In this document: in pieces, positions 1 to 5,210 of the stretch | How positions within the stretch are numbered: the first letter of the stretch is position 1 | Layout: each line of letters starts with the position of its first letter | Origin: an uncultured Lachnospiraceae bacterium | Lineage (GTDB): Bacteria; Bacillota; Clostridia; Lachnospirales; Lachnospiraceae | Length of the DNA stretch: 6,016 bases | Assembly (NCBI GenBank): GCA_947177465.1 | Contig: CAMWUP010000136.1 | Span: forward strand, 1 to 6,016 | Reading direction: 5' to 3' | Translations under genes and position numbers: made by a program | The notes under the pieces: generated by a model | Told to the model about the DNA's origin: nothing | Seen by the model: only the letters and a program-made list of their open reading frames with translations | Databases searched by the model: none

Positions 1-304
1 TTTGAATATAGCTATTATGAACAAAATCATCACTATCGATAAAAGTTATATATTCTCCCCTAAATATATCAATCCCCATATTCCTCGCCTCGGACAATCC
101 GCCATTTTCTTTATGAATTACACAAATCCTGTTATCCTTCGCCGAATACTCATCACATATATACCCTGAATTATCTGTGGAACCATCATCCACTAAAATT
201 ATTTCAAGATTTTGATATGATTGAGAACACACGCTCTTCAAACAACGTTCTAAATATAAAGCTACATTATAAACTGGAATAACAATACTTATTAAAGGCT
301 GCAT
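1..304 (-). CDS. Glycosyltransferase family 2 (GT-A fold), N-terminal part, cut by window edge
   Basis: Likely transfers a sugar from a nucleotide-sugar donor to a lipid-linked surface polysaccharide intermediate at the cytoplasmic face; the exact sugar cannot be told. The 101 visible residues hold the family landmarks: the opening strand ISIVIPVYN (residues 5-13), the nucleotide-binding VDDGSTDNS (38-46), GGLSEARN (68-75), and the metal-binding DxD-type motif IDSDD (89-93). No membrane segment is present in the visible part, and the rest lies beyond position 1. I chose the ATG at 304 because GAGGAAG sits 6 bases upstream; an in-frame ATG five codons earlier (319) has a much poorer ribosome site. 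It starts 80 bases after the family 4 glycosyltransferase stop, with no terminator seen between, so it is probably in the same operon. It is visibly AT-rich compared with ugd. Family call is secure; acceptor and donor are unknown. Confidence 0.93.
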   Translation of the reverse strand, partial: MQPLISIVIPVYNVALYLERCLKSVCSQSYQNLEIILVDDGSTDNSGYICDEYSAKDNRICVIHKENGGLSEARNMGIDIFRGEYITFIDSDDFVHNSYIQ

Positions 305-384
305 CTTTGACTTCCTCATCTTTCTGCTTTATTGCTAAGTATTTAACATAATACATGCCATATATCTTGTTAAACTTATTCTCG
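305..384. other. Short intergenic gap between two glycosyltransferase genes
   Basis: This 80-base AT-rich gap separates the stop of the family 4 glycosyltransferase from the start of the downstream family 2 enzyme. I see no stem followed by a T-run and no convincing promoter. It holds the GAGGAAG ribosome binding site of the downstream gene. Read-through transcription is the simplest view. Confidence 0.6.
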
Positions 385-1581
385 CTAAGACTTCTTGATT
401 AATAACCTTTTATATATTTCACAATATGATTCACTGCTCTTTGTGTAAGAATATTTTTGTATTTTATTCCACGCATTATCAATGCACTTTTTTCTTATAT
501 TATCTTCATAAAGCAATCTGTTAATCCTCTCACTTAATGAAACAACATCTTTCTCTTCACATAGCAGTCCATTCTCTCCGTCTTGTATTAACTGTGGAAT
601 TCCACCTGAATTACTCGCAACTATAGGCAATCCAGAAGCCATAGCTTCCAACATAACAAGTCCAAAACCTTCCTGCGCACCATCCTTAGTTATGATAGAT
701 GGACAGACAAATATATCTGCTGACGCATATGTAACTTTTAATTCCTCATGTGCTTTTGCCCCCAAAAATCTAACCTTATCCCAGCCGACTGATTTATTAA
801 TTTCCTGCCCTTGCTGCTCCAGCTCTTCCTTAAGTGGTCCGTCTCCCACTATAGCCAAAACTGCATCAATATTTTTCATAGCTTCTATTAAATAGGCTAC
901 TCCTTTAATCTCTACCAGCCTTCCTACAAACAACACCACTTTTTTATCACCCTGCCCAAAATAGTTTGGTACATAATATTGCCTGCCAAATTTTTCAGTA
1001 TCCACTCCCATTGGAATAACAGCCGGATTAACGTCCGGTACCAGTTCCTGCACTTTTTTCTTTAAATGCTCTGAAACCACCGTGACAGAACTTGCCCGCT
1101 TTAAACATCTGATTTTTAGTTTACGAAGCACGCCCTTATTAAGTGATGTAATATCTCCGCCATGCCCTGTTACAATATACGGCTTCTTAAAAAATGACTG
1201 TACAATTCCTTGTGGAATCAGCCAATGAGCATGTACAATATCATAATTGGGTAAAAGTTTTAATAAATGAAAATATAATGATAAAAACAAAAATGGAACT
1301 AATAACAATCTTGCTTTCTTTTCTCTGATTCTGGGAACAATTGCCCCTGGATAACAAAGCGTTTCCCATCTATGTATGGGAAAATAATGGTACCTTATTA
1401 CCTGAACTCCTTCTAATTCCTCTCTGTCTTTTGCCTTTGGTGCTGCCGGTGCCAAAACAGTTACATCATACTCATCCGTCATATGCGAAGCCAAATCCAA
1501 TACAAATCTTGGTTCGGTGTCTCCCTCCCATCTTGGGAAAGTAGATGCTGTAACCAATAACTTTTTTTTTTCTTCTCTCAT
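385..1581 (-). CDS. Glycosyltransferase family 4 (GT-B fold), 398 aa
   Basis: A retaining GT-B glycosyltransferase expected to act on a polysaccharide intermediate in the cytoplasm or at the inner membrane face. The N-terminal acceptor domain covers about residues 8-190. It includes a glycine/aspartate-containing early loop (FPRWEGDTE, 15-23) in place of the usual glycine-rich loop, HAHW (117-120) and TGHGGD (138-143). The C-terminal donor domain covers about 212-395, with VGRLVEIKG (219-227), IVGDGP (244-249) and the EX7E motif formed by E304 and E312 (EGFGLVMLEAMASG). This layout is typical of GT4 enzymes of about 380-400 residues. The reading frame opens seven codons earlier with GTG (1602). 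I chose the ATG at 1581 because GGAAAGG lies 9 bases upstream of it. A hydrophobic stretch at 92-109 may be a membrane-association helix. Element A ends only about 38 bases upstream of this start. Base composition is more AT-rich than in ugd. Confidence 0.93.
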   Translation of the reverse strand: MREEKKKLLVTASTFPRWEGDTEPRFVLDLASHMTDEYDVTVLAPAAPKAKDREELEGVQVIRYHYFPIHRWETLCYPGAIVPRIREKKARLLLVPFLFLSLYFHLLKLLPNYDIVHAHWLIPQGIVQSFFKKPYIVTGHGGDITSLNKGVLRKLKIRCLKRASSVTVVSEHLKKKVQELVPDVNPAVIPMGVDTEKFGRQYYVPNYFGQGDKKVVLFVGRLVEIKGVAYLIEAMKNIDAVLAIVGDGPLKEELEQQGQEINKSVGWDKVRFLGAKAHEELKVTYASADIFVCPSIITKDGAQEGFGLVMLEAMASGLPIVASNSGGIPQLIQDGENGLLCEEKDVVSLSERINRLLYEDNIRKKCIDNAWNKIQKYSYTKSSESYCEIYKRLLIKKS

Positions 1582-1618
1582 ACTCTTATGCCTTTCCCAC
1601 ACCGCTTTTTATCCATCA

Positions 1619-1683
1619 AAAAATCCCAATATAAAGCACCATCTGCCTATCGGCTCAATTTCATACTTTATATCAGGATTTTT
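1619..1683 (-). repeat. Long imperfect hairpin at left end of element A; possible terminator
   Basis: Arms at 1619-1638 and 1664-1683 enclose a small inner stem (GCC/GGC) with a four-base loop, GATA in the minus-strand reading. As DNA the arms have three mismatches. In minus-strand RNA all three become G-U pairs, so the whole stem is paired. The 3' arm runs into six Us. This looks like a stem-loop working in the transcript that leaves the Rpn genes, either as an intrinsic terminator or attenuator before the downstream glycosyltransferase, or as a structured recognition site for the element. A homologous hairpin closes element B at 4881-4943. Confidence 0.75.
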
Positions 1684-1711
1684 ATCATCATTTATTCACT
1701 TTTCAATTCAG

Positions 1712-2352
1712 CTATTTTTCCACTAACTTCCTTGCTGCCTCATACTGCTCTGCGGTCACGCCAATCAGCTCACAGGCTTCATTCAGGGAAACGCCTAACT
1801 TCAGCATAACATTCCTTACGCTGTCAGCCAGCCTTACGGCATCTCCAATTTCCCTTCCTTCTTCTCTTCCTTTTTCCCTTCCTTCTTCTCTTCCTTCTTC
1901 TCTTAGCGTCCTCTCATATTTTTCCGCATCAAATTCTTCCAGCAACATGCCTAATACCTCCGCTCGGTTTTTTCTCAGGAATGCGGATAAGATGCCCTGT
2001 TCTATGCAGTAGTCTACCGCCATATTCAGCGCTTCATTCCGGTCTTCTCTTTCTGATATATATTGTCTCAAAATATCCACAAAGGCAGCGTACTCTTTCA
2101 GGATGCCGCAGTTTTTCATCAGCTCCTCATTATGCCCTCTGTTAATATTGAGCATCCGGACCTTCAGCTCAACAGCCGCTTCCTTCTCCCTTGCTTCGTT
2201 CTTCTTTTCGCATGTTTTCTCCTCCTGCGTCATGGCAGGAAGTGAAAAAGATATGATAACCCGCATACAGTAATGACAGTTCTTTCCATGCACGGTTTCG
2301 CAACCGGCACCTTTTCCGCATAACTCTGCACATTCCCTTTGGTTCCTGCCAT
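1712..2352 (-). pseudogene. Remnant of a second Rpn-family nuclease gene, internal part lost
   Basis: The frame ending at 1712 carries the C-terminal half of a PD-(D/E)XK Rpn-family protein: AVELKVRMLNINRGHNEELM (from about 2176), a helical part with FLRKNRAEVLGMLLEEFD, then a charged Arg-Glu-Glu-Gly repeat and a final helical segment. No nuclease core precedes it. Just upstream, in another frame, a 40-codon frame opens with ATG at 2352, five bases after the stop of the upstream Rpn gene. Its start, MAGTKGNVQSYAEKVPVAKP, resembles N-termini I remember from this subfamily, and it ends at 2230. My reading is one gene that lost its middle, including the catalytic part, and its frame. The open frame to 1712 could still give a truncated C-terminal protein. 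A frame starting at 2293 is open, but I see no good ribosome site for it. The N-terminal match is from memory and not certain; the C-terminal match is solid. Confidence 0.7.
1851..1898 (-). repeat. Four 12-bp tandem repeats coding Gly-Arg-Glu-Glu units
   Basis: Four consecutive 12-base units, alternating tcccttccttct and tctcttcctt(t/c)t on the plus strand, encode the charged Arg-Glu-Glu-Gly/Arg-Glu-Lys-Gly stretch of the Rpn remnant. Such charged repeats are common before the C-terminal tail in Rpn-family proteins and probably form a helical linker. The repeat length is a multiple of three, so gain or loss of units keeps the frame. Confidence 0.8.
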
Positions 2353-2357
2353 ACTAT

Positions 2358-2585
2358 CTATAATCCAAACTCGCAGAACAACTGCTCTTGATATTCAGGG
2401 TCTTCCGTTACTCGCTTCAAGTCGTCAATCCGATTCTGTTCCAATAAAATACGCGTCAGTTTGTTTGTTCGCTCAATTCCCTGTTCTACTCCTTGTTCTA
2501 TTCCTGCCTGTATGCCTTCTTCCCTTGCCTGCCGTCTGGTTGCCTGCACGTCATATGCCTCAAAGTTCGAAAACAATTCTCCCAT
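2358..2585 (-). CDS. Candidate gene-within-a-gene: 75-aa RpnS-like C-terminal protein (element A)
   Basis: Within the Rpn frame, the ATG for Met260 is preceded by AAAGGAG (2592-2598) with a 6-base gap, which is as good a ribosome site as any in the window. Initiation here would give a 75-residue protein: GELFSNFEAYDVQATRR, a Glu-Gly/Gln-Gly repeat, then a variable helical tail ending QLFCEFGL. In E. coli, Rpn genes make a short C-terminal protein (RpnS) from an internal start, which binds and restrains the full nuclease; I recall this from published work. The same Shine-Dalgarno and ATG are kept in element B, where the nuclease part is gone. The site could also be an accident of coding the Lys-Glu-Arg-Arg-Met peptide. 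Plausible but unproven. Confidence 0.4.
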   Translation of the reverse strand: MGELFSNFEAYDVQATRRQAREEGIQAGIEQGVEQGIERTNKLTRILLEQNRIDDLKRVTEDPEYQEQLFCEFGL

Positions 2586-3362
2586 ACGCCTCTCCTTTAC
2601 CTGACCTGCAAAGTCTGCTGCTTCCTCCAAGGGCACGTTGATTTTCAGAAGCAGCGCCTCTATCACCTGTGCCATAATGCTTAACAGATGCTCCGGCGTG
2701 CCGGCTGTCGCTTCCCGCAGGTATCCGGCGCTCACTTCCTTTCCAATCCCTGCAAAGTCCGCTGCCCGGTGAAGCTTGTTTACCATCATGATGATGGACA
2801 GCTCGTCTCCCTTTTCCATCAGCTCCGCATTGCTGTAATCCTTTAGCTGCATCAGGATACACCGGTAATCAGGTATGTACTCCCTGAAAACATCGCTTAA
2901 CAGTACTCTTTCATGCAGGCTTATTTCTGTCGTCCAGTCCTCCGTTCCGTCATAAAATACCACCGGCAAAACAGGCGGGTACCTGAATTCCTTCGTCCGG
3001 CTGATACCTCTATGCTTCCTTTCCTGTTCCTTTTCATAGTCCTCCCAGATAAAGGTCATGTAACGGAACACCTGCATGACTACATTATAATCCACTTTTG
3101 CTTTATGTTCAATAAGGGAAATAAGAAAAAACGGTGTCCCGTCACTTTTTATATGTACCCTTTTTACCACGTCCGAGCAGCGCTCCTCCGTGAACATATG
3201 CACATACCGCTCTGACACGTCCTCAATGTCCTCCGGCTGCACTTCCTTCAGCAGCGGAATGTCCAGATACCCCCTCAGGAACTGTGCGCATAAAATCGGA
3301 TTCTCAAATATCAGCTTGCTGGAGCTGTCCTTGGTTTTACTGTTAAAGCTGTTTTTTGCCAT
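2358..3362 (-). CDS. Rpn-family recombination-promoting nuclease / putative transposase, 334 aa
   Basis: An apparently intact PD-(D/E)XK nuclease of the Rpn (YhgA-like) family. E. coli members promote RecA-independent recombination and cut DNA, and have been linked to phage defence. The N-terminal part (about 16-115) has the family signature: ENPILCAQFLRGYL (20-33), the acidic D64 in CSDVV, the catalytic E85-x-K87 of LIEHKAKVD, and Q97 in MQVFRYM. A middle strand has VVFYDGTEDW (134-143). The helical region at 190-260 precedes a short charged Glu/Gly/Gln repeat (281-298) and a variable tail. The frame stays open to 3425, but I chose the ATG at 3362 because GGAAGG lies 7 bases upstream; another ATG at 3368 is possible. 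A promoter with an extended -10 box lies at 3538-3566, leaving a leader of about 170 bases. An internal start at 2585 may make a separate 75-residue protein. Confidence 0.9.
   Translation of the reverse strand: MAKNSFNSKTKDSSSKLIFENPILCAQFLRGYLDIPLLKEVQPEDIEDVSERYVHMFTEERCSDVVKRVHIKSDGTPFFLISLIEHKAKVDYNVVMQVFRYMTFIWEDYEKEQERKHRGISRTKEFRYPPVLPVVFYDGTEDWTTEISLHERVLLSDVFREYIPDYRCILMQLKDYSNAELMEKGDELSIIMMVNKLHRAADFAGIGKEVSAGYLREATAGTPEHLLSIMAQVIEALLLKINVPLEEAADFAGQVKERRMGELFSNFEAYDVQATRRQAREEGIQAGIEQGVEQGIERTNKLTRILLEQNRIDDLKRVTEDPEYQEQLFCEFGL
2592..2598 (-). promoter_or_regulatory. Internal Shine-Dalgarno site in the Rpn gene of element A
   Basis: AAAGGAG on the minus strand, 6 bases before the in-frame ATG at 2585. 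It lies in an 87-base block identical in element B, so conservation of the site by itself is not evidence of selection. Confidence 0.45.
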
Positions 3363-3454
3363 CGGCATGCCTTCCTTTCCGGCATGGCATACCGGACAAG
3401 TGCTGGAAGCCTCCCTGTATCCCATGTCCTGTGTATGAAATTGTGATTGGGATG

Positions 3455-3483
3455 CTTACTTGAAATACTTGAAGTAAAGTAAG
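3455..3483. repeat. Small palindrome in the Rpn leader
   Basis: CTTACTT (3455-3461) is matched by its inverted copy AAGTAAG (3477-3483), with a second nested inverted pair TACTT-G-AAGTA between them. It lies in the roughly 170-base leader between the Rpn promoter and its start codon. It could be a leader stem or an operator. Element B lacks it because the deletion removed this side of the leader. Confidence 0.35.
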
Positions 3484-3537
3484 ATTTTCAGAAACAGAGA
3501 CCCGCAACTAAGAATGGATACGCTTTCTCTTCTGTTT

Positions 3538-3566
3538 ACTATAGCAAATCCGAGAATTCTTTGCAA
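3538..3566 (-). promoter_or_regulatory. Promoter of element A Rpn gene: TTGCAA-17-TATAGT with extended -10
   Basis: On the minus strand a -35 box TTGCAA (3561-3566) is followed after exactly 17 bases by TATAGT (3538-3543). A TG one base before the -10 box makes it an extended -10. Element B has the same arrangement (TTGTAA, 17, TATAGT) in a flanking sequence that has otherwise diverged, which supports function. Transcription would start near 3530 and run into the Rpn gene. Confidence 0.7.
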
Positions 3567-3581
3567 CAGCAATTTTTGCCG

Positions 3582-3616
3582 AAATTCTGATATAAAGTAT
3601 GAAATTGTCAAAGTGC
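3582..3616. repeat. Right-end inverted repeat of element A
   Basis: Positions 3582-3607 match, with one difference, the inverse of 1656-1681 at the other end of the element. The stretch 3588-3611 is identical over 24 bases to 5357-5380 in element B. Similarity between the two right ends fades after GTGC at 3616, which I take as the approximate outer border. On the minus strand the same bases also contain TTGACA, a possible second inward -35 box. Confidence 0.7.
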
Positions 3617-3745
3617 ATTTCTTAATTTATCAAAAATGACGAGTCCGCAACACAAACAGTATTGTTCTGCTTTTCGTGTATACAAAGACTTATCAAGGAA
3701 ATATGCTAATTAAAAAACGTAAAATCCTGTTTCTGAATCCCTTCT
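3617..3745. other. Intergenic sequence between element A and the family 2 glycosyltransferase stop
   Basis: This AT-rich stretch lies downstream of the membrane glycosyltransferase gene. I see no stem followed by a T-run, no reading frame of note and no RNA gene. With the adjoining element end and Rpn leader (3363-3616) it makes up the longest gene-free part of the window. It may be the original spacer into which the element inserted. Confidence 0.5.
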
Positions 3746-4858
3746 TTACAGAGCCGCACTGTCAGACCGCAATGCACCTGCCGCCAAAATGTTGTTCTCT
3801 TCCACGAAGTCTTCCGTCTGAAAATCTCCGTTCTTTTTTACTCCGCTTTCCCTGTCCTCCGGCTCTAATACACGGTAGGTCCTGATTGCTTCCTTCTCTA
3901 TTTTCTGCCGCATATAGATGGCGTCGTACTCTGCTCTTCGGGCATGGTACTGCGTATCCTGCAAAAGCTTTCTGTTGGCTGCAATAACATCTGCCACCAG
4001 CCCAATCATAAAGGTAAGAAAGCCCATAATAATCAAAGTACATGCCAGAATCAAGGACTGTACATGACCGCCGCTCATTCCCCTTGCCATATAATACAAA
4101 AAGCGGAAGCCTATACACAGACCTGCCAAAATGGGAAATACTGCGAGAAAGCTGAAGCTTTTTAACGGCTTGTACATCATATAAGCGCGCAGTATTGTCA
4201 GCATGGATTTTTTTACATAGCTGAAAATACTGTGAAACAGCCTTGAAGGGCGCAGCTCCGCATTGGTTCGCACCGGCACGCTGGTAATGGCAATTTTTTC
4301 CCTTCCCGCCTGTACTATGGTCTCCAGCGTATAAGTATAGTCGTTTACCACATTAATCCGCATGGCTGCGTCTCTGCTCATGGCTCTGAAGCCGCTTGGC
4401 GCATCCGGGATATCCGTATTGGACGCTTTCCTCACCACCCAGCTCCCAAAATGCTGCAGTTTCTTTTTGATAAAGGAAAAATGCTCGGTGTCGTCAATGG
4501 GCCTTGCACCAATGACAATATCTGCTTCCCCTTTTAAAATGGGCTGTATCAGCTTCTCAATATCTGCCGCACAGTACTGATTGTCCGCATCCGTATTTAC
4601 AATAATATCCGCGCCGTTCCGCAGGCACCCGTCCAAACCCGCCATAAAGCCTTTGGCAAGTCCTTTGTTCTGCTTGAAGCTGACAATATGATGAACACCC
4701 CACTTCCTTGCCACCTCTACTGTATTATCGCGGCTTCCGTCATCAATAATCAAATATTCTATTGTGTCAATTCCGGAAATCGACTTTGGCAAATCGTTCA
4801 ATGCAATTTCCAAAGTTTCTGCTTCGTTATAACACGGTATCTGAATTATCAGCTTCAT
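3746..4858 (-). CDS. Membrane-anchored family 2 glycosyltransferase, DPM/DPG-synthase type, 370 aa
   Basis: A GT-A glycosyltransferase of the type that loads a sugar onto polyprenyl phosphate or a related lipid acceptor at the cytoplasmic membrane. Motifs: IIQIPCYNEAETL (4-16), IIDDGSRDNT (37-46), FKQNKGLAKGFMAGLD (61-76), the DxD metal site NTDADNQY (88-95), IVIGAR (114-119) and DAPSGFRAMSRDA (152-164). Two membrane segments follow at about 235-257 and 266-292, then a hydrophilic tail of about 75 residues rich in acidic and basic residues, which probably lies in the cytoplasm and is longer than in minimal relatives. I chose the ATG at 4858 because AGGAGG lies 7 bases upstream; the frame continues back to a TTG at 4894 inside the hairpin of element B. 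Neighbouring ugd suggests UDP-glucuronate or a derived sugar may be made for this pathway, but the donor is not shown. Direct repeats in elements A and B flank the gene. Confidence 0.93.
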   Translation of the reverse strand: MKLIIQIPCYNEAETLEIALNDLPKSISGIDTIEYLIIDDGSRDNTVEVARKWGVHHIVSFKQNKGLAKGFMAGLDGCLRNGADIIVNTDADNQYCAADIEKLIQPILKGEADIVIGARPIDDTEHFSFIKKKLQHFGSWVVRKASNTDIPDAPSGFRAMSRDAAMRINVVNDYTYTLETIVQAGREKIAITSVPVRTNAELRPSRLFHSIFSYVKKSMLTILRAYMMYKPLKSFSFLAVFPILAGLCIGFRFLYYMARGMSGGHVQSLILACTLIIMGFLTFMIGLVADVIAANRKLLQDTQYHARRAEYDAIYMRQKIEKEAIRTYRVLEPEDRESGVKKNGDFQTEDFVEENNILAAGALRSDSAAL

Positions 4859-4862
4859 AGCC

Positions 4863-4868
4863 TGCCTC
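4863..4868 (-). promoter_or_regulatory. Strong ribosome binding site AGGAGG deciding the start at 4858
   Basis: AGGAGG stands about 7 bases before the ATG at 4858 on the minus strand. It lies only about 12 bases beyond the outer arm of the element B hairpin, so the element ends almost at the ribosome site of this gene. Confidence 0.8.
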
Positions 4869-4880
4869 CTGCAAAAATAA

Positions 4881-4943
4881 AAATCCTGATACAAAGTACC
4901 TCTTCCGCCTTTCGGCGCAATCTCATACTTTATATCAGGATTT
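4881..4943 (-). repeat. Long hairpin at left end of element B; possible terminator
   Basis: Arms 4881-4898 and 4926-4943 are complementary over 18 bases with one DNA mismatch (4892), which becomes a G-U pair in minus-strand RNA. An inner stem CGCC/GGCG (4906-4917) is capped by a GAAA tetraloop in that strand, a stable GNRA loop. The 3' arm runs into UUUUUAUUUUU. It is homologous to the hairpin at 1619-1683. It fits an intrinsic terminator or attenuator for Rpn transcripts placed just before the glycosyltransferase, or an element-end recognition structure. Confidence 0.78.
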
Positions 4944-4969
4944 CATTTTACATTTTGTTAGGGAAACGT

Positions 4970-5197
4970 TTATTGCTGCCAGATTATTTTTCGGGAATTC
5001 CTTATTTTCTCCTCTGCCTCCCTGTCATTTAAATGATACTGCTTTATCAACTGTTTCTTGATTTCCTCAACCGGAATTGCCAGCTCTTTCATGGCGTTGA
5101 TTAATTTTTCAATATCTTCGTTGTGGGCTTCCTCTCGTGCCTCCCGTCTGGTTGCCTGCACGTCATATGCCTCAAAGTTCGAAAACAATTCTCCCAT
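4970..5197 (-). CDS. Candidate orphan RpnS-like protein, 75 aa (element B)
   Basis: AAAGGAG (5204-5210) lies 6 bases before the ATG at 5197, giving a 75-residue protein, the same length as the one predicted from the internal start in element A. Residues 1-23 differ at one position (Q19 to E) from element A, then the two sequences diverge fully. The predicted product is soluble, highly charged and helical, with no membrane segment. A conserved promoter (5307-5335) lies upstream with no nuclease domain between. If RpnS proteins act as antitoxins, this would be a free-standing antitoxin without its toxin; this function is inference by analogy with E. coli Rpn proteins. Confidence 0.45.
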   Translation of the reverse strand: MGELFSNFEAYDVQATRREAREEAHNEDIEKLINAMKELAIPVEEIKKQLIKQYHLNDREAEEKIRNSRKIIWQQ

Positions 5198-5203
5198 ACG
5201 CCT

Positions 5204-5210
5204 CTCCTTT
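5204..5210 (-). promoter_or_regulatory. Shine-Dalgarno site before the 75-aa frame of element B
   Basis: AAAGGAG, 6 bases before the ATG at 5197. This is clearly stronger than the GAAGAG before the upstream ATG at 5293, so it favours the shorter protein. Confidence 0.5.

Larger units (their letters stand above)
1619..3616 (-). mobile_element. Rpn element A: candidate mobile unit with inverted ends
   Basis: A unit of about 2.0 kb sitting between two glycosyltransferase genes. Reading outward from its interior, the left end (minus strand, from 1681) and the right end (plus strand, from 3582) carry the same 26-base sequence with one difference; the core is TGATATAAAGTATGAAATTG. The left end continues into a long hairpin. 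Inside lie a promoter (about 3538-3566), an intact Rpn nuclease gene (2358-3362) and the remains of a second Rpn gene (1712-2352). Element B nearby has the same plan, which is the main reason to treat this as a unit rather than chance repeats. Rpn proteins are annotated as recombination-promoting nucleases or putative transposases, but movement of such a bounded unit is my inference. No clear target duplication was found. Boundaries are good to about ten bases. Confidence 0.6.

Noticed and set aside
2169..2213. A 14-codon minus-strand frame starting at 2213 behind an excellent AGGAGG-type site
   Set aside because: It is too short, ends in a TGA inside the Rpn remnant and has no recognisable content; the purine-rich Glu codons around it readily create Shine-Dalgarno look-alikes.
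2560..2862. A 100-codon minus-strand frame overlapping the Rpn gene in another phase
   Set aside because: It is a shifted reading of the intact Rpn gene with no family features.
3363..3425. N-terminal extension of the Rpn protein with a CPVC motif suggesting a metal site
   Set aside because: The ATG at 3425 has no suitably spaced ribosome site, whereas the ATG at 3362 has GGAAGG at good spacing. The region then reads as leader, not protein.
3588..3611. TTGACA in the element A right end as the main Rpn promoter
   Set aside because: The partner box at 16 bases in element A is only CAGAAT, whereas the downstream TTGCAA/TATAGT pair has ideal spacing, an extended -10 and is conserved in both elements.
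1614..3637. ATCAAAAA on both outer sides of element A as a target-site duplication
   Set aside because: The match is short and A-rich, and the left copy overlaps the hairpin arm; element B shows no such pair, so I do not claim a duplication.
3762..4118. A 118-codon minus-strand frame within the DPM-type glycosyltransferase
   Set aside because: It is a frame-shifted shadow of the C-terminal part; the true frame has coherent membrane helices and a strong ribosome site.
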